DNA from: Halosimplex salinum
GTDB taxonomy: Archaea > Halobacteriota > Halobacteria > Halobacteriales > Haloarculaceae
Direction of reading: 5' to 3'
Assembly: GCF_003730195.1 (NCBI RefSeq)
Contig: NZ_QWGG01000002.1
Span: 496,001-560,000 of the forward strand
Length of the DNA: 64,000 nt
Position numbers and translations under genes: made by a program. The stretch's first letter is position 1; each line of letters opens with the position of its first letter. Below the pieces are notes generated by a model. That model was not told the origin of the DNA. It ran no database searches and saw only the letters and a list, made by a program, of their open reading frames with translations. This document shows positions 25,269 through 33,856 of the stretch, piece after piece.

Positions 25269-25793
25269 TCAGTCCTCGGCCTCCAGCTCGGGCGCGTCGG
25301 CGCGCGCTTCCGACTCGTCGTCTGTCTCGGCCAGTCTGTCGGCCGCCGTCTCGACGGCGTCGACGATGTTCCCGTAGCCAGTACAGCGGCAGACGTTCCC
25401 CTTGAGCGCCGTTCGGATCTCCGCGCGGGAGGGGTCGGGGTTCTCGTCCAGTAGCTGGTGGGTCGTCGCGAGCATCCCGGGCGTGCAGTAGCCACACTGC
25501 AGGCCGTGCTCGTCGTGGAACGCCTGCTGGACGGGGTCGAGTCCCTCGTCGGCGAGGCCGGCAGCGGTCCTCACGTCGCTCCCGTCGGTCTGGACCGCGA
25601 GGATCGTACAGGACTTGACGGCGTCGCCGTCGACCTCGACCGTACAGGCGCCGCACTTGCCGCTCTCGCAGCCGACGTTCGGGCCGGTGTAGCCCAGGTC
25701 GTCGCGCAGCGCGTGGACCAGCAGCGTCCGGGACTCGACGGTCAGGGACTCCGCCGCTCCGTTCACCGTGAGCGTGATATCGTGTGTAGCCAT
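25269..25793 (-). CDS. xanthine dehydrogenase/CO dehydrogenase family [2Fe-2S] subunit (CoxS-like)
   Basis: A 174-residue two-cluster iron-sulfur protein: plant-ferredoxin-type cysteines in GCESGKCGACTVEVDG...SC (about 41-62) and the helical [2Fe-2S]-2 domain CGYCTPGM...CRCTGY. It has an acidic tail after about residue 150. It passes electrons from the molybdenum centre to the FAD subunit. First gene of the operon; ATG at 25793 starts MATHDITLTVNG. Confidence 0.92.
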   Translation of the reverse strand: MATHDITLTVNGAAESLTVESRTLLVHALRDDLGYTGPNVGCESGKCGACTVEVDGDAVKSCTILAVQTDGSDVRTAAGLADEGLDPVQQAFHDEHGLQCGYCTPGMLATTHQLLDENPDPSRAEIRTALKGNVCRCTGYGNIVDAVETAADRLAETDDESEARADAPELEAED

Positions 25794-25918
25794 GGCGAGA
25801 GGTGGTAACTTGTCCCGACAACGGCCCACGGAGAGTAAAGTGTTGGTCTCGGGGACGCGTGAGAGGGCGTCGGTGGTGGCGTCGTGTGACAGCGACCGCT
25901 ACTGTCGATCCGGCAGCG

Positions 25919-26158
25919 AACAGCGTGAAAGCCCCGACGCGTTCGACTACTGCGACTCGCTGCGCTCCTCACTCCGTTGCGGTGCTTGCGTCGCCTCGTA
26001 CGTCGAACGCGTCGCCCCTTTCATTCCCGCCCACACAGACTGCCCGAACAGCCGACACGGGTGGGAATGAAAGGGGGCGGGCCGCTTCGGGAAGCACGGC
26101 GCCGCAACCACGCGCACCAAGCCGCGTGACCGAAGCAGGCCGGGGCTTTCACGCTGTT
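25919..26158. repeat. nested long palindrome, family 2 copy C
   Basis: Outer arms aacagcgtgaaagcccc (25919-25935) and its exact complement (26142-26158) enclose a 12-bp stem (25936-25947 with 26002-26013), a stem based on cccctttcattccc (26015-26028 with 26063-26076), and an imperfect stem in the 3' third. The loop after the second stem keeps acagactg and cagccga in both copies. It occupies most of the 400-base gap between the methyltransferase 3' end and coxS start. No ORF is credible here. Confidence 0.85.
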
Positions 26159-26193
26159 TGTGGTGCTTCTGATGACCGCCCCTCCTCCTGGCA

Positions 26194-26940
26194 CTACTCC
26201 CGCGCCCGCAAGATTCCCACGTAGTCGCCGCCGGCGTCGGTTAACTCCTCGTCGGGTTCGATCGCCTCGACGAATTCCCAGGGCGTCTCCGCCGCGAGTT
26301 CGGCCATCGTGTCGGGGGCGGCCATGAGGTAGTCGAACCACGGCGTCGCGTACACCTCGTAGCGCACCCGGATGCGGAGCGCGCCGGGGAGCCGACCGCG
26401 CTCTCGATTCGTCTCGTGGTAGGAGAGGTGATGTTCGTCGTCGGTCGCCGTCGGGTCGCGGCTCTGCCCGACGAGCGTCGCGTCCGCCGTCGCCACCTCC
26501 GCCAGCGCGCGCAACCGCTCGGGCGCCGTCTCCGCTGTCCCGACCAGCCCGAAGTTGTTGCCCATCATGAGGATCGTGTCGAACGTGCCGGGGTCGAACG
26601 CCTCGGCCACGTCGGCGACGTCCACCTCGCGTACGTCCTCGACGCCGCGGTCGCGGGCGACCTCGATGGCCCCCGGCGACACGTCGATGCCGGTCACGTC
26701 GTGGCCCCGTTCCTGCAGGTACAGCGCGTGCGAGCCCGGGCCACAGCCCACGTCGAGGACGCGCCCCTCCACGCGGTCCATCGCCCGCGTGACGAACGCC
26801 GGCCACTCTTCCGGGTCGGCGAAGTAGTTCGCCGCAGCGGCCGGACCGATCCAGCCGTCGTCGCGCTCGATCACCTCTGCGACATCGTCGCCCGCGTACT
26901 GATCCCTGATCACGGCACCGTAGGCGTCCGACTCGTCCAT
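26194..26940 (-). CDS. SAM-dependent class I methyltransferase
   Basis: A 248-residue Rossmann-fold methyltransferase with motif I VLDVGCGPGSHAL (about 61-73), an acidic loop-2 residue in GIDVSPGAIE, and motif FDTILMMGNNFGLVG. There is no membrane or extra domain. The substrate is unknown. The ATG at 26940 gives MDESDAYGAVIRDQY; longer readings run into the divergent creatininase promoter. Confidence 0.85.
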   Translation of the reverse strand: MDESDAYGAVIRDQYAGDDVAEVIERDDGWIGPAAAANYFADPEEWPAFVTRAMDRVEGRVLDVGCGPGSHALYLQERGHDVTGIDVSPGAIEVARDRGVEDVREVDVADVAEAFDPGTFDTILMMGNNFGLVGTAETAPERLRALAEVATADATLVGQSRDPTATDDEHHLSYHETNRERGRLPGALRIRVRYEVYATPWFDYLMAAPDTMAELAAETPWEFVEAIEPDEELTDAGGDYVGILRARE

Positions 26941-27041
26941 GGGATCGGGTCTGCGCGCTCCGAGATGAGTTGCGGGGATGGTGTGTCGTGTGGTACCGTC
27001 TCTTGGGAAACAGTAAGGTCGGGCCAGTCCCGTATCCGGGT

Positions 27042-27815
27042 ATGTACCTCGCAGACCGGACGTGGCCCGAACTGGGCGAGTACTTCGCCGAGGAGTCGCT
27101 GGCGCTGGTCCCACTGGGATCGACCGAACAGCACGGCCCGCACCTCCCCGAATCGACGGACCACCGCATCGCGCAGGCGCTCGCCCGCGACGCCGCCGAG
27201 AGGACGGGCTTTCTCTGCACGCCCACCATCAACGTCGGCGTCAGTCCCCACCACCGGCAGTTCCACGGCACGATGTGGGTCGAGCCCGGCGTCTTCCGCG
27301 ACTACGTCGAGTCGCTCACCCGCAATCTCACCTACCACGGCATCGACCGCGTGGTCTTCGTCAACGCCCACGGCGGCAACGTCCAGCACCTCCGCGAAGT
27401 GGGCCGGCGCCTCCGCGACGACGGCGACGCCTACGCCATCGAGTGGATGTGGGACGAGTCCATCCCCGACCTCGTCGACGACCTCTTCGAACACAACGGC
27501 CCCCACGGCGGCCCCAAGGAGACCGCGATGATGCTCCACATCGCCGACGAACTCGTCCGCGAGGACCAGTTCGAGGCGGCCCGCGACGACGGCATCCGGA
27601 GCTTCGAGGACTACGAGGGCGCCCGCCAGTTCGGCGCGCGCACCTTCTACGACGCCATCGACAACACCGAGAGCGGCGTCATCGGCGACCAGACCGACGC
27701 GACTCGGGAGAAGGGCGCCCAGTTGTTCGAAGCCGCCAGCGACCAGTTAGTTCGGTTGGCGGAGTGGCTCGACGACCAGCCCTACGACGACTTGATGCCG
27801 CGAGACCACGTCTGA
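27042..27815 (+). CDS. creatininase-family amidohydrolase
   Basis: A 257-residue metal-dependent amidohydrolase. Metal-binding motifs are LVPLGSTEQHGPHLPESTDH (about 21-40), NAHGGN (about 107-112) and the Glu of GPHGGPKETAMML. The family includes creatinine amidohydrolase, FAPy deformylases (ArfB) and MftE-type peptidases, so the substrate remains open; the haloarchaeal genomic role is not known to me. The last eight codons are echoed 1.8 kb downstream at 29587-29612. Confidence 0.85.
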   Translation: MYLADRTWPELGEYFAEESLALVPLGSTEQHGPHLPESTDHRIAQALARDAAERTGFLCTPTINVGVSPHHRQFHGTMWVEPGVFRDYVESLTRNLTYHGIDRVVFVNAHGGNVQHLREVGRRLRDDGDAYAIEWMWDESIPDLVDDLFEHNGPHGGPKETAMMLHIADELVREDQFEAARDDGIRSFEDYEGARQFGARTFYDAIDNTESGVIGDQTDATREKGAQLFEAASDQLVRLAEWLDDQPYDDLMPRDHV

Positions 27816-27948
27816 TTCGGCTTCCCGGGTTTTGCCGGCGTGTCCACGCGCACGTTGACGGGAAATGTGCAGTCTCGATGTCTATTGTGTCCGGATATCT
27901 CGATTTTGGGACCGATCTAATATGTATCCAGAACTCGAACTCTCGGCT

Positions 27949-28320
27949 ATGAGTGACTCAGATCCCCTTGCTAACTGCGAGTTCGAAATCAATAGTTTCG
28001 AAATCTTTCCTCCCTCTACGGGCGAATCGATGGCATTCTTTCTGCCAGACAATGGGGCTATTCTGATATCCGGAGTTTTCGTCGGCGGTCCATCGAATCG
28101 CACTATTTCTCTTGACGAGGTCGTAGCCGACGACGATGAAGTATCGGTCAGGATTCGAGAAGTCGACGATGCGGACTCCGATCAGTTCGTCATGGGCGCA
28201 GACCGCCCCATCTCGTACAGTGTACGTCTGGAGTTCACTCCAGCTATCCCGAACGAAGTGGTCATCACGCATACCTCCGATGGAGAACGGACACTCGAAA
28301 GGCGGATACTTAATCGCTAG
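27949..28320 (+). CDS. hypothetical protein of the island
   Basis: A 123-residue acidic protein, probably mostly beta-strand (alternating hydrophobic pattern through EFEINSFEIFPPSTGESMAF and SYSVRLEFTPAIPNEVVITH), with no signal peptide, membrane segment or motif that I recognise. ATG at 27949 is preferred over 27922 because a TATA-like taatatg lies about 28 bases upstream of it. Codon use is less GC-rich than its neighbours, in keeping with acquisition by transfer. The protease gene ends 16 bases beyond it on the other strand. Confidence 0.5.
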   Translation: MSDSDPLANCEFEINSFEIFPPSTGESMAFFLPDNGAILISGVFVGGPSNRTISLDEVVADDDEVSVRIREVDDADSDQFVMGADRPISYSVRLEFTPAIPNEVVITHTSDGERTLERRILNR

Positions 28321-28336
28321 AACTGGCCGATGGCAG

Positions 28337-29463
28337 CTAATAGAATTCGATATTGTATGAATCTTTCATCTTCCAGGCAGGGGTGCTGTAACCCTGCGAC
28401 GCGATATTCTGATCCTGACAGTTCTGTTCGTCCATCTCATCGTTTTCGTAGTGTCCACTGTAAATGGAAATAGCCGAGACATCGCCGATATCAAGAGAGC
28501 TCTCGGCGTAGATCGGACCGCCGGAGTCGCCACCACATACGTTACAAGTGGTTAACACCCCGTCGTCAAATACGTCAACACAATTCTTATCGTTACTGTA
28601 ACTCTCATTTATACCCAGTATCTGTCCTTTCGTCGTGCCTGTCCCGACACCCGTCTGCCAGACTGTTTCATCGGTGTCCATAAGATCCTTAATCCCGCTT
28701 CGGGTGAAGTTCGACGCCTGCTCTGGGTAGTCGTCACCGGGGAAGCCACCGCTCGTTTCATCGATGTACTCACTAGAAGAGATGCTATCTTTCACATCAA
28801 TGAGCGCCCAGTCCCACAGGTCACGGTATCTATCACAGTTTCCGACCTTGTTGTTGTCTACGTCGTAGATAGGTAACCCTGAACCATCACAGTTGTAATC
28901 TGATGTCAACACATGGTTCGCAGTTAAACAATATTCGGACCCGTCCCAGTCTACAATCCATCCTGATGAACCGGTACCGCCACTGCCATACAAGAGTTCT
29001 CCCGGGTTTATTACGGAGATTGGGTCGTTATTATAACAGCCACGATCTGCATCAAGGACGAACTCACCGCGCTGCGAAGCCGTCTCGATTGGAACACCAT
29101 CGATTGACTCCGGGATGTTTGATTTCGATTTATCTTTCAGAAAGACCTTGATCTTATTCGTTCGATGCCCATTTATTCGGTTCTCCGTTCTTCGAATCCC
29201 CATCCCTGTAACGTTCTCGTCGGTACCATGCCTCTCGCTAGTGGTATCGTAAACCCTGTCTACCGTTTCTTCATATCGGTGCCACTCCCTCGGTACCTCT
29301 TTTGTCGCGTCTTGTTTGTTTTCTGGTGCTTTCTCGACTACAATTTCGACGGTATCGTCGCCGCTATAGCTACTTTCATCCCATTGAGCCCTACAAATCC
29401 GGCACCCGTGGCGTGTAGTACAGTACGTCGATTTACGTTTCGATTGATTGAGTCGTCGTCCAT
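28337..29463 (-). pseudogene. Tat-exported trypsin-like serine protease, frameshifted
   Basis: The long intact part (28337 to an ATG at 29203, 288 residues) has the chymotrypsin-fold triad: His in CLTANHVL, Asp in WDWALIDV and Ser in CGGDSGGPIY, plus paired cysteines fitting an extracellular enzyme. Upstream, ATG at 29463 encodes MDDDSINRNVNRRTVLHATG, a Tat signal, but that frame stops after GLNGMKVAIAATIPSKL. A different frame (WDESSYSGDDTVEIVVEK) joins the protease frame without a stop. So a single shift near 29375-29395 separates signal and enzyme. Either a pseudogene, a sequencing error, or a truncated intracellular form starting at 29203. Confidence 0.65.
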
Positions 29464-29657
29464 ATGTGGTTTCGACTTAGATGTACTCTGGTCATGATTT
29501 GTACTTAATTGCAATATTCAAATACGAATAGTGATAAAATAATTACATATTCACGCTCACCTGGAGCAAAGACACGGGGTTAGCGGACCTGATGCCCCGA
29601 AAACACGTCTGAACCCAAGTGGAAAGTCATTCGTGGACCGGTCACGAACGCACGCGT

Positions 29658-29957
29658 ATGAGCGACGACACCTTCGAGAGCGAACTGCGCGACGCGTTCG
29701 AGGACAAGTTCGGTGCCGACGGCGACACCGCCGCGGCGGCCGCCGAGAAGGCCACGGCCTTCCGCGAGGACTACGACGAGCACCTGACCGCGCAGGACGT
29801 GTTCGACCGACTCGAGAGCCGTGAGGGCGAGTTCGAACACCGCTACGACTTCGCCATCGGCGACCTGGCCGCTGCGACCGAAGACTGTACCGACTCCCGC
29901 GAGTACCGGCTGGCCGGCTTCGACGAGAAGGCCGCTGACCCGGACGTGGGTTCCTGA
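29658..29957 (+). CDS. conserved haloarchaeal hypothetical protein
   Basis: A 99-residue acidic, helical protein: MSDDTFESELRDAFEDKFG, then AAAAAEKATAFREDYDEHLT and ending FAIGDLAAATEDCTDSREYRLAGFDEKAA. No domain recognised, but the high-GC codon use and acidity agree with an old chromosomal gene outside the island. It converges on tRNA-Arg, with a hairpin followed by T6 (about 30052-30074) and a bidirectional element between. Confidence 0.6.
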   Translation: MSDDTFESELRDAFEDKFGADGDTAAAAAEKATAFREDYDEHLTAQDVFDRLESREGEFEHRYDFAIGDLAAATEDCTDSREYRLAGFDEKAADPDVGS

Positions 29958-30076
29958 GATTTCAGCCGATCGTTCGTTTCACGTTCGTCGGTGTCGCGGA
30001 CCAGAACGCGGTCGTCGAGCATCCGCCGAGCGGAGCGAGGCGGTTCACCGGCCGCGAGGCGGCCGGCTTTTTTGCC

Positions 30077-30146
30077 CCATCTTTTTGCGTCGGGGGTGCC
30101 CGCAGGGAGCGAAGCGACCGAGGACACCCCCGGCGGAAAAAGGTGG
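30077..30146. terminator. bidirectional T-tract/hairpin/A-tract element
   Basis: A 70-base near-palindrome: ccatctttttgcg, then cgggggtg pairing with cacccccg, and cggaaaaaggtgg at the far side. It lies between the convergent 29658 gene and tRNA-Arg, so each transcript would end in a GC hairpin and a T5 run. The same layout occurs at 16017, 35823 and 51705. Confidence 0.65.
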
Positions 30147-30148
30147 AC

Positions 30149-30222
30149 GGGCACGGTGGGATTCGAACCCACGACCGTCGGATTAGAAGTCCGACGCTCT
30201 ATCCGGACTGAGCTACGTGCCC
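30149..30222 (-). tRNA. tRNA-Arg (anticodon UCU)
   Basis: 74 bases folding as a full cloverleaf: acceptor GGGCACG/CGTGCCC, D arm with AGCTCAGTCCGGATAGAGC, anticodon stem TCGGA/TCCGA with loop CTTCTAA (anticodon TCT), and T arm with GGTTCGAATCC. CCA is not encoded and no intron is seen. It reads AGA codons, which are rare in this GC-rich genome. Confidence 0.97.
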
Positions 30223-30310
30223 TCGTCTGAGAGTGAAAGGGCGCGCGTAAAAAGCGGCGTGGGTTCTCCCCGACCGATCACACTTGCTACTCCACGCCGA
30301 ACGATCACAC

Positions 30311-31300
30311 ATGCCCCGAATCGGTCTGACGGGGGACGTGATGCTGGGGCGGCTGGTCGACGAACGCTACAGCGAGCCGGGAACCGCCGCGACGGACGTC
30401 TGGGGGAATCTACTCGACCGCCTCGGTGACCTCGACGGCCTGCTGATCAACCTCGAATGCGCGATTTCCACGAGAGGCCGGCGCTGGAAGCGAACGCGTC
30501 GACCGTTCCACTTCCGGGCGACGCCGGACTGGGCGACCGACGCGCTGGCCGCCGCCGGCGTCGACTTCGCCTGCCTCGCCAACAACCACCTGCTGGACTT
30601 CGAGGAGCCCGCGCTGCTGGATACGCTCGACCACCTCGACGCGATCGACGTCGCTCACGCCGGCGCGGGCGAGACCGTCGCCGACGCCCGCGAACCCGCA
30701 GAGTTCACCGTCGACGGCCTCGATATCGCGGTGATCGCCGCGACGGACAACACGCCCGAGTACGCGGCCGGGCCGGACAGTCCGGGGGTGTGCCACCTCG
30801 ATTTCGACCCCGGCGACGAGGTGACCCAGGCCGCTATCGAGGGGATGGTCGACGACGCCCGCGCGCTGAAGCCGGACCTGCTGGTCGCGTCGGTCCACGG
30901 CGGGCCGAACATGGAGACCGAGCCGGCCGACACGCTCCGGGAGTTCCACCGCTGGCTCGCCGGGCGTGTCGACCTCGTCCACGGCCACAGCGCCCACGTG
31001 TTCCAGGGGGTCGAGGTGGTCGACGGGACGCCCGTGCTCCACGACTGCGGCGACTTCGTCGACGACTACCGGGTTGACGGCGAACTCCGGAACGACCGGA
31101 GCTTCCTGTTCGTCGCCGACGCCAACGAGTCGGGCGTCGACTCTCTCCGCCTCGAACCGACGGAGATCAGCGACCGGGCGGTCCACGCGGCCGAGGGGTC
31201 GGTCGCGGCGTGGAGTCGAGAACGGATGCGCGAACGGTCGGAGCGCTACGGCACCCGCTTCGAGCGCGACGGTGAGGCGCTAGTGCTGGACGTGGCTTGA
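30311..31300 (+). CDS. CapA-family metallophosphatase-like protein
   Basis: A 329-residue protein of the PGA_cap (CapA) family: N-terminal GLTGDVMLGR, NLECAIS, ANNHLLDF (the NH metal motif), HAGAGETVADAREP, and the C-terminal VASVHGGPNM, VHGHSAH, YDCGDF-like HDCGDFVDDY. CapA takes part in poly-gamma-glutamate export or synthesis in bacteria; this copy lacks a signal peptide or membrane anchor, so it is likely cytosolic and may act on another substrate. ATG at 30311 begins the conserved region. Confidence 0.85.
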   Translation: MPRIGLTGDVMLGRLVDERYSEPGTAATDVWGNLLDRLGDLDGLLINLECAISTRGRRWKRTRRPFHFRATPDWATDALAAAGVDFACLANNHLLDFEEPALLDTLDHLDAIDVAHAGAGETVADAREPAEFTVDGLDIAVIAATDNTPEYAAGPDSPGVCHLDFDPGDEVTQAAIEGMVDDARALKPDLLVASVHGGPNMETEPADTLREFHRWLAGRVDLVHGHSAHVFQGVEVVDGTPVLHDCGDFVDDYRVDGELRNDRSFLFVADANESGVDSLRLEPTEISDRAVHAAEGSVAAWSRERMRERSERYGTRFERDGEALVLDVA

Positions 31301-31360
31301 GCAGTGTGAGACGACACGACAACCGTCCCTCTTTTGGTCGCCGGGCGTTCAGAGCCACCA

Positions 31361-32641
31361 ATGAGCGCACACCTGGACCTGGCCGAGCCCGAGCCCGCGG
31401 TCGCGACCGACGGCGTCTGGCTCACCTGCATCGAGTGCGGCGAGACGTTCGCGCCGTTCGACGCGATCCGGTACACCTGCGACGACTGCGACGGCCTCCT
31501 CGAAGTCCGCTACGCCGACCTCCCCACGTGGGACGACTTCGGCGGCGCGAGCACGCCCGAGAGCGGCCCCTACGGCGTCTGGCGATACGCCGCGGCCCTG
31601 CCCTTCGAGGAGGGCGTCTCCCTCCCCGAGGGCGGCACGCCGCTCCACTACGTCCCCGACCTCGAAGAGGAGACCGGTGTCAACACCCTCCGCGTGAAGC
31701 ACGAGGGGATGAACCCCACCGGCTCGTTCAAGGACCGCGGGATGACCGTCGGCGTCCGCGTCGCGAAGGAGGTCGGCGTCGACCGCCTCGCCTGCGCGTC
31801 GACCGGGAACACCAGCGCCGCGCTGGCCGCCTACGGCGCCCGCGGCGGCATGCAGACGCTCGTGCTCCTCCCCGCCGGGAAGGTCGCCGCCGGGAAGGTC
31901 GCGCAGGCCAGCCTCCACGGCGCACGCATCCTCGAAGTCGACGGCAACTTCGACTCCTGTCTCGACATCGTCCAGGACCTGGCCGCCCGCGGCGAGGCGT
32001 ACCTCCTCAACTCCCTCAACCCCTTCCGCCTCGAAGGCCAGAAGACCATCGGCCTCGAGATCATGGAGCGCTTCCACGCCGACGAAGGTCGCTATCCCGA
32101 CCGGATCGTCCTGCCGGTCGGTAACGCCGGCAACACCGCCGCGCTGTACAAGTGCTTCCGAGAACTCCGGGAGGTCGGCGCTATCGACGAGGACGAGGTG
32201 CCCAAACTCACCGGTGTGCAGGCCGAGGGCTCCGCGCCGATGGTCGAGGCCATCCGCGAGGGCAACGACGAGGTCCGCCGCTGGGACGAGGTCGAGACCC
32301 GCGCGACCGCCATCCGCATCGGCAACCCGGTCAACGCCCCGAAGGCCCTGCCCGGCATCCGCGAGACGGGCGGCACCGCCGTCGCCGTCTCCGACGAACA
32401 GATCACCGACGCCCAGCGCTCGCTCGCCGAGGAGGGCGTCGGCGTCGAACCCGCCTCCGCCGCCTCCATCGCCGGTCTCCGCAAACTCCGCGAGTCCGGC
32501 GAAATCGACGCCGACGAGGACGTCGTCTGTCTCACCACGGGCCACCTGCTCAAAGACCCCAACGCGGCCTACGAGGCAGGGAGCGAGCCCGAACCCGTCC
32601 CCAACGACACCGAAGCCGTCCTCGACCACCTGAGCGAGTAA
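31361..32641 (+). CDS. thrC: threonine synthase
   Basis: A 426-residue PLP enzyme. An N-terminal zinc-ribbon-like segment (CIECGETF...CDDCDG) precedes the catalytic domain with the PLP lysine in NPTGSFKDRG, the phosphate-binding STGNTSAALAAYGARGG and GNAGNTAALYKCF. It makes threonine from O-phosphohomoserine. GVEPASAASIAG in the C-terminal third is typical for ThrC. ATG at 31361 starts MSAHLDLAEP. The terminal 40 residues are a less conserved acidic tail. Confidence 0.93.
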   Translation: MSAHLDLAEPEPAVATDGVWLTCIECGETFAPFDAIRYTCDDCDGLLEVRYADLPTWDDFGGASTPESGPYGVWRYAAALPFEEGVSLPEGGTPLHYVPDLEEETGVNTLRVKHEGMNPTGSFKDRGMTVGVRVAKEVGVDRLACASTGNTSAALAAYGARGGMQTLVLLPAGKVAAGKVAQASLHGARILEVDGNFDSCLDIVQDLAARGEAYLLNSLNPFRLEGQKTIGLEIMERFHADEGRYPDRIVLPVGNAGNTAALYKCFRELREVGAIDEDEVPKLTGVQAEGSAPMVEAIREGNDEVRRWDEVETRATAIRIGNPVNAPKALPGIRETGGTAVAVSDEQITDAQRSLAEEGVGVEPASAASIAGLRKLRESGEIDADEDVVCLTTGHLLKDPNAAYEAGSEPEPVPNDTEAVLDHLSE

Positions 32642-32680
32642 CGCCGATTCGGCCGGCGAATCTGTTTCGACTCACCGTTC

Positions 32681-32959
32681 TTCGTTCTGGCGCGCGCTGT
32701 CGCGCGCTTTCATGCGCGCGACGGAGCCGTGCGAGGGATGAGCGAAGGAGCGGAGCGACTGAGCGAATCGGCTGGGGAGGCGTGAGGCTGTTTGCGGTGC
32801 GATGTGGGTCGCTGTGTTCCTGGAGGACTGAAAGGGCGAGGCGCGCTCGCGGTGAACGCAGTGAACGGAGGCGCCTGAGTAGGCACTATTCGAGGGAGCG
32901 AAGCGAGCGAGAATATCCTACTCAGCGCCCGCGAGCGGGTCGAGGGCTTTCAACGCTTG
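32681..32959. repeat. structured intergenic element, family 1 copy B
   Basis: About 279 bases aligned to 22901-23163. Its first hairpin is gtcgcgcgc (32699-32707) with gcgcgcgac (32714-32722); the second is ctgagtagg (32875-32883) with cctactcag (32917-32925) and inner tattc/gaata. Each stem differs from copy A at paired positions. It fills most of the 436-base gap between the convergent thrC and HTH genes; the rest of the gap shows no gene. Confidence 0.8.
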
Positions 32960-33077
32960 CCGCCGAGTGCGGTAGAACTGTCTGAGAGTGAGCGGGTCGA
33001 AAGCGGTCAGCACAAGCTGTCGAGTACGGTCGAGAATGTAACAGAGATACCCAGACACCAGGACCAGACCCACCAGA

Positions 33078-33467
33078 TCAGAGGTCTTCTTCGCCGAACT
33101 CGTCGATGCGGTCGTGGACGTACGCGGTCCACTCGTCGAGGGTGTCGTGCATCAACTCGCGGGCCTCGGGAAGCGGTGTCGCGGAGTACTGGTAGACGTG
33201 GCCGCCGCCGTCGAGCAACCGCCGTTCCCGTCCGGCCAGCCCTTTCTCTCGGAGGGTGGACAGCGACCGGTTGACGTTACTGCGGTCGCGCTCTAGCTGG
33301 TCGGCCAGCTCGGCGACCGTGCTGCCGGGGAACTCCTGGAGTGTCAGGAACGTCCTGACCTCGTGTTCCTGGATGTTGAAGACGCAGGCGAGCACGTCCT
33401 CGAAACCGGGCTCCTCGTCGAGCATCAGTTCGCGAAAGCGCTGGGGCGAAGGGTCCGCCTCGACCAT
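33078..33467 (-). CDS. winged-helix transcriptional regulator (TrmB/MarR-like)
   Basis: A 129-residue protein with a winged helix: LACVFNIQEHEVRTFLTLQE, STVAELADQLERDRSNVNRSL (recognition helix), STLREKGLAGRERRLLDGGGHVYQYSA (wing). This is the compact haloarchaeal form of TrmB/MarR-type regulators with no effector domain. A TATA-like TGTTTAAGCG (33494-33505) lies upstream; ATG at 33467 and an in-frame GTG at 33479 are both possible, ATG preferred. Target genes unknown. Confidence 0.8.
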   Translation of the reverse strand: MVEADPSPQRFRELMLDEEPGFEDVLACVFNIQEHEVRTFLTLQEFPGSTVAELADQLERDRSNVNRSLSTLREKGLAGRERRLLDGGGHVYQYSATPLPEARELMHDTLDEWTAYVHDRIDEFGEEDL

Positions 33468-33549
33468 AGTATCCGACACTTGCGGCCCCCGACGCTTAAA
33501 CAGGCATGTTACCCACGCCTCACCCGAGATCCGTCGACCGATCCGTCAC

Positions 33550-33783
33550 CTACGTTCCGTAGCCCTGGTTCTGCAGGCAGGTCCGCATCTCCGACTCGGA
33601 GTCGTGTTTGTGGAGGCGCGTGGGCGTGTCGCAGTAGAAGGTGGTGCCGTCCCACCGGAGCGTCACCTCGTGCTCGGCGTCGAGGAACTCCGTGCGGACG
33701 CGGACTCGCCCCTCCGATTTGATCCGGGCGAGGAGGGCGTCGGCGTCCATCTCGCCGGCGTCGACGACTGGCAGGTCGGTCAT
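33550..33783 (-). CDS. small conserved haloarchaeal protein
   Basis: A 77-residue protein with a beta-rich core (VRVRTEFLDAEHEVTLRWDGTTFYCDTPTRLHKH) and a C-terminal helix with MRTCLQNQGYGT. It has the look of a small single-domain protein widespread in haloarchaea, but I cannot name it. Start at ATG 33783 rather than the preceding GTG. Confidence 0.6.
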   Translation of the reverse strand: MTDLPVVDAGEMDADALLARIKSEGRVRVRTEFLDAEHEVTLRWDGTTFYCDTPTRLHKHDSESEMRTCLQNQGYGT

Positions 33784-33856
33784 CACGCCACGGTTGGACC
33801 GCCGCGATAATCAGTGTTCGTTCCGGTCCACCGGCGCCTGCCGGCCGCGTCGGTCG

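Larger units (their letters stand above)
27790..29612. mobile_element. small island of lower GC flanked by copies of the creatininase 3' end
   Basis: The last 26 bases of the creatininase gene (27790-27815, ending DLMPRDHV and stop) recur at 29587-29612 with four mismatches (encoding DLMPRKHV and stop). Between them lie 1.77 kb clearly richer in A and T than the rest of the window, holding a hypothetical gene and a frameshifted secreted protease. This is the layout left by an element that integrated at a gene 3' end and carried its own copy of that end. No integrase is present, so it would be a remnant or a passenger region. Confidence 0.55.

Noticed and set aside
25919-26158. CRISPR array
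   Set aside because: The repeats are inverted and nested, not evenly spaced direct repeats with unique spacers, and no cas gene is present.
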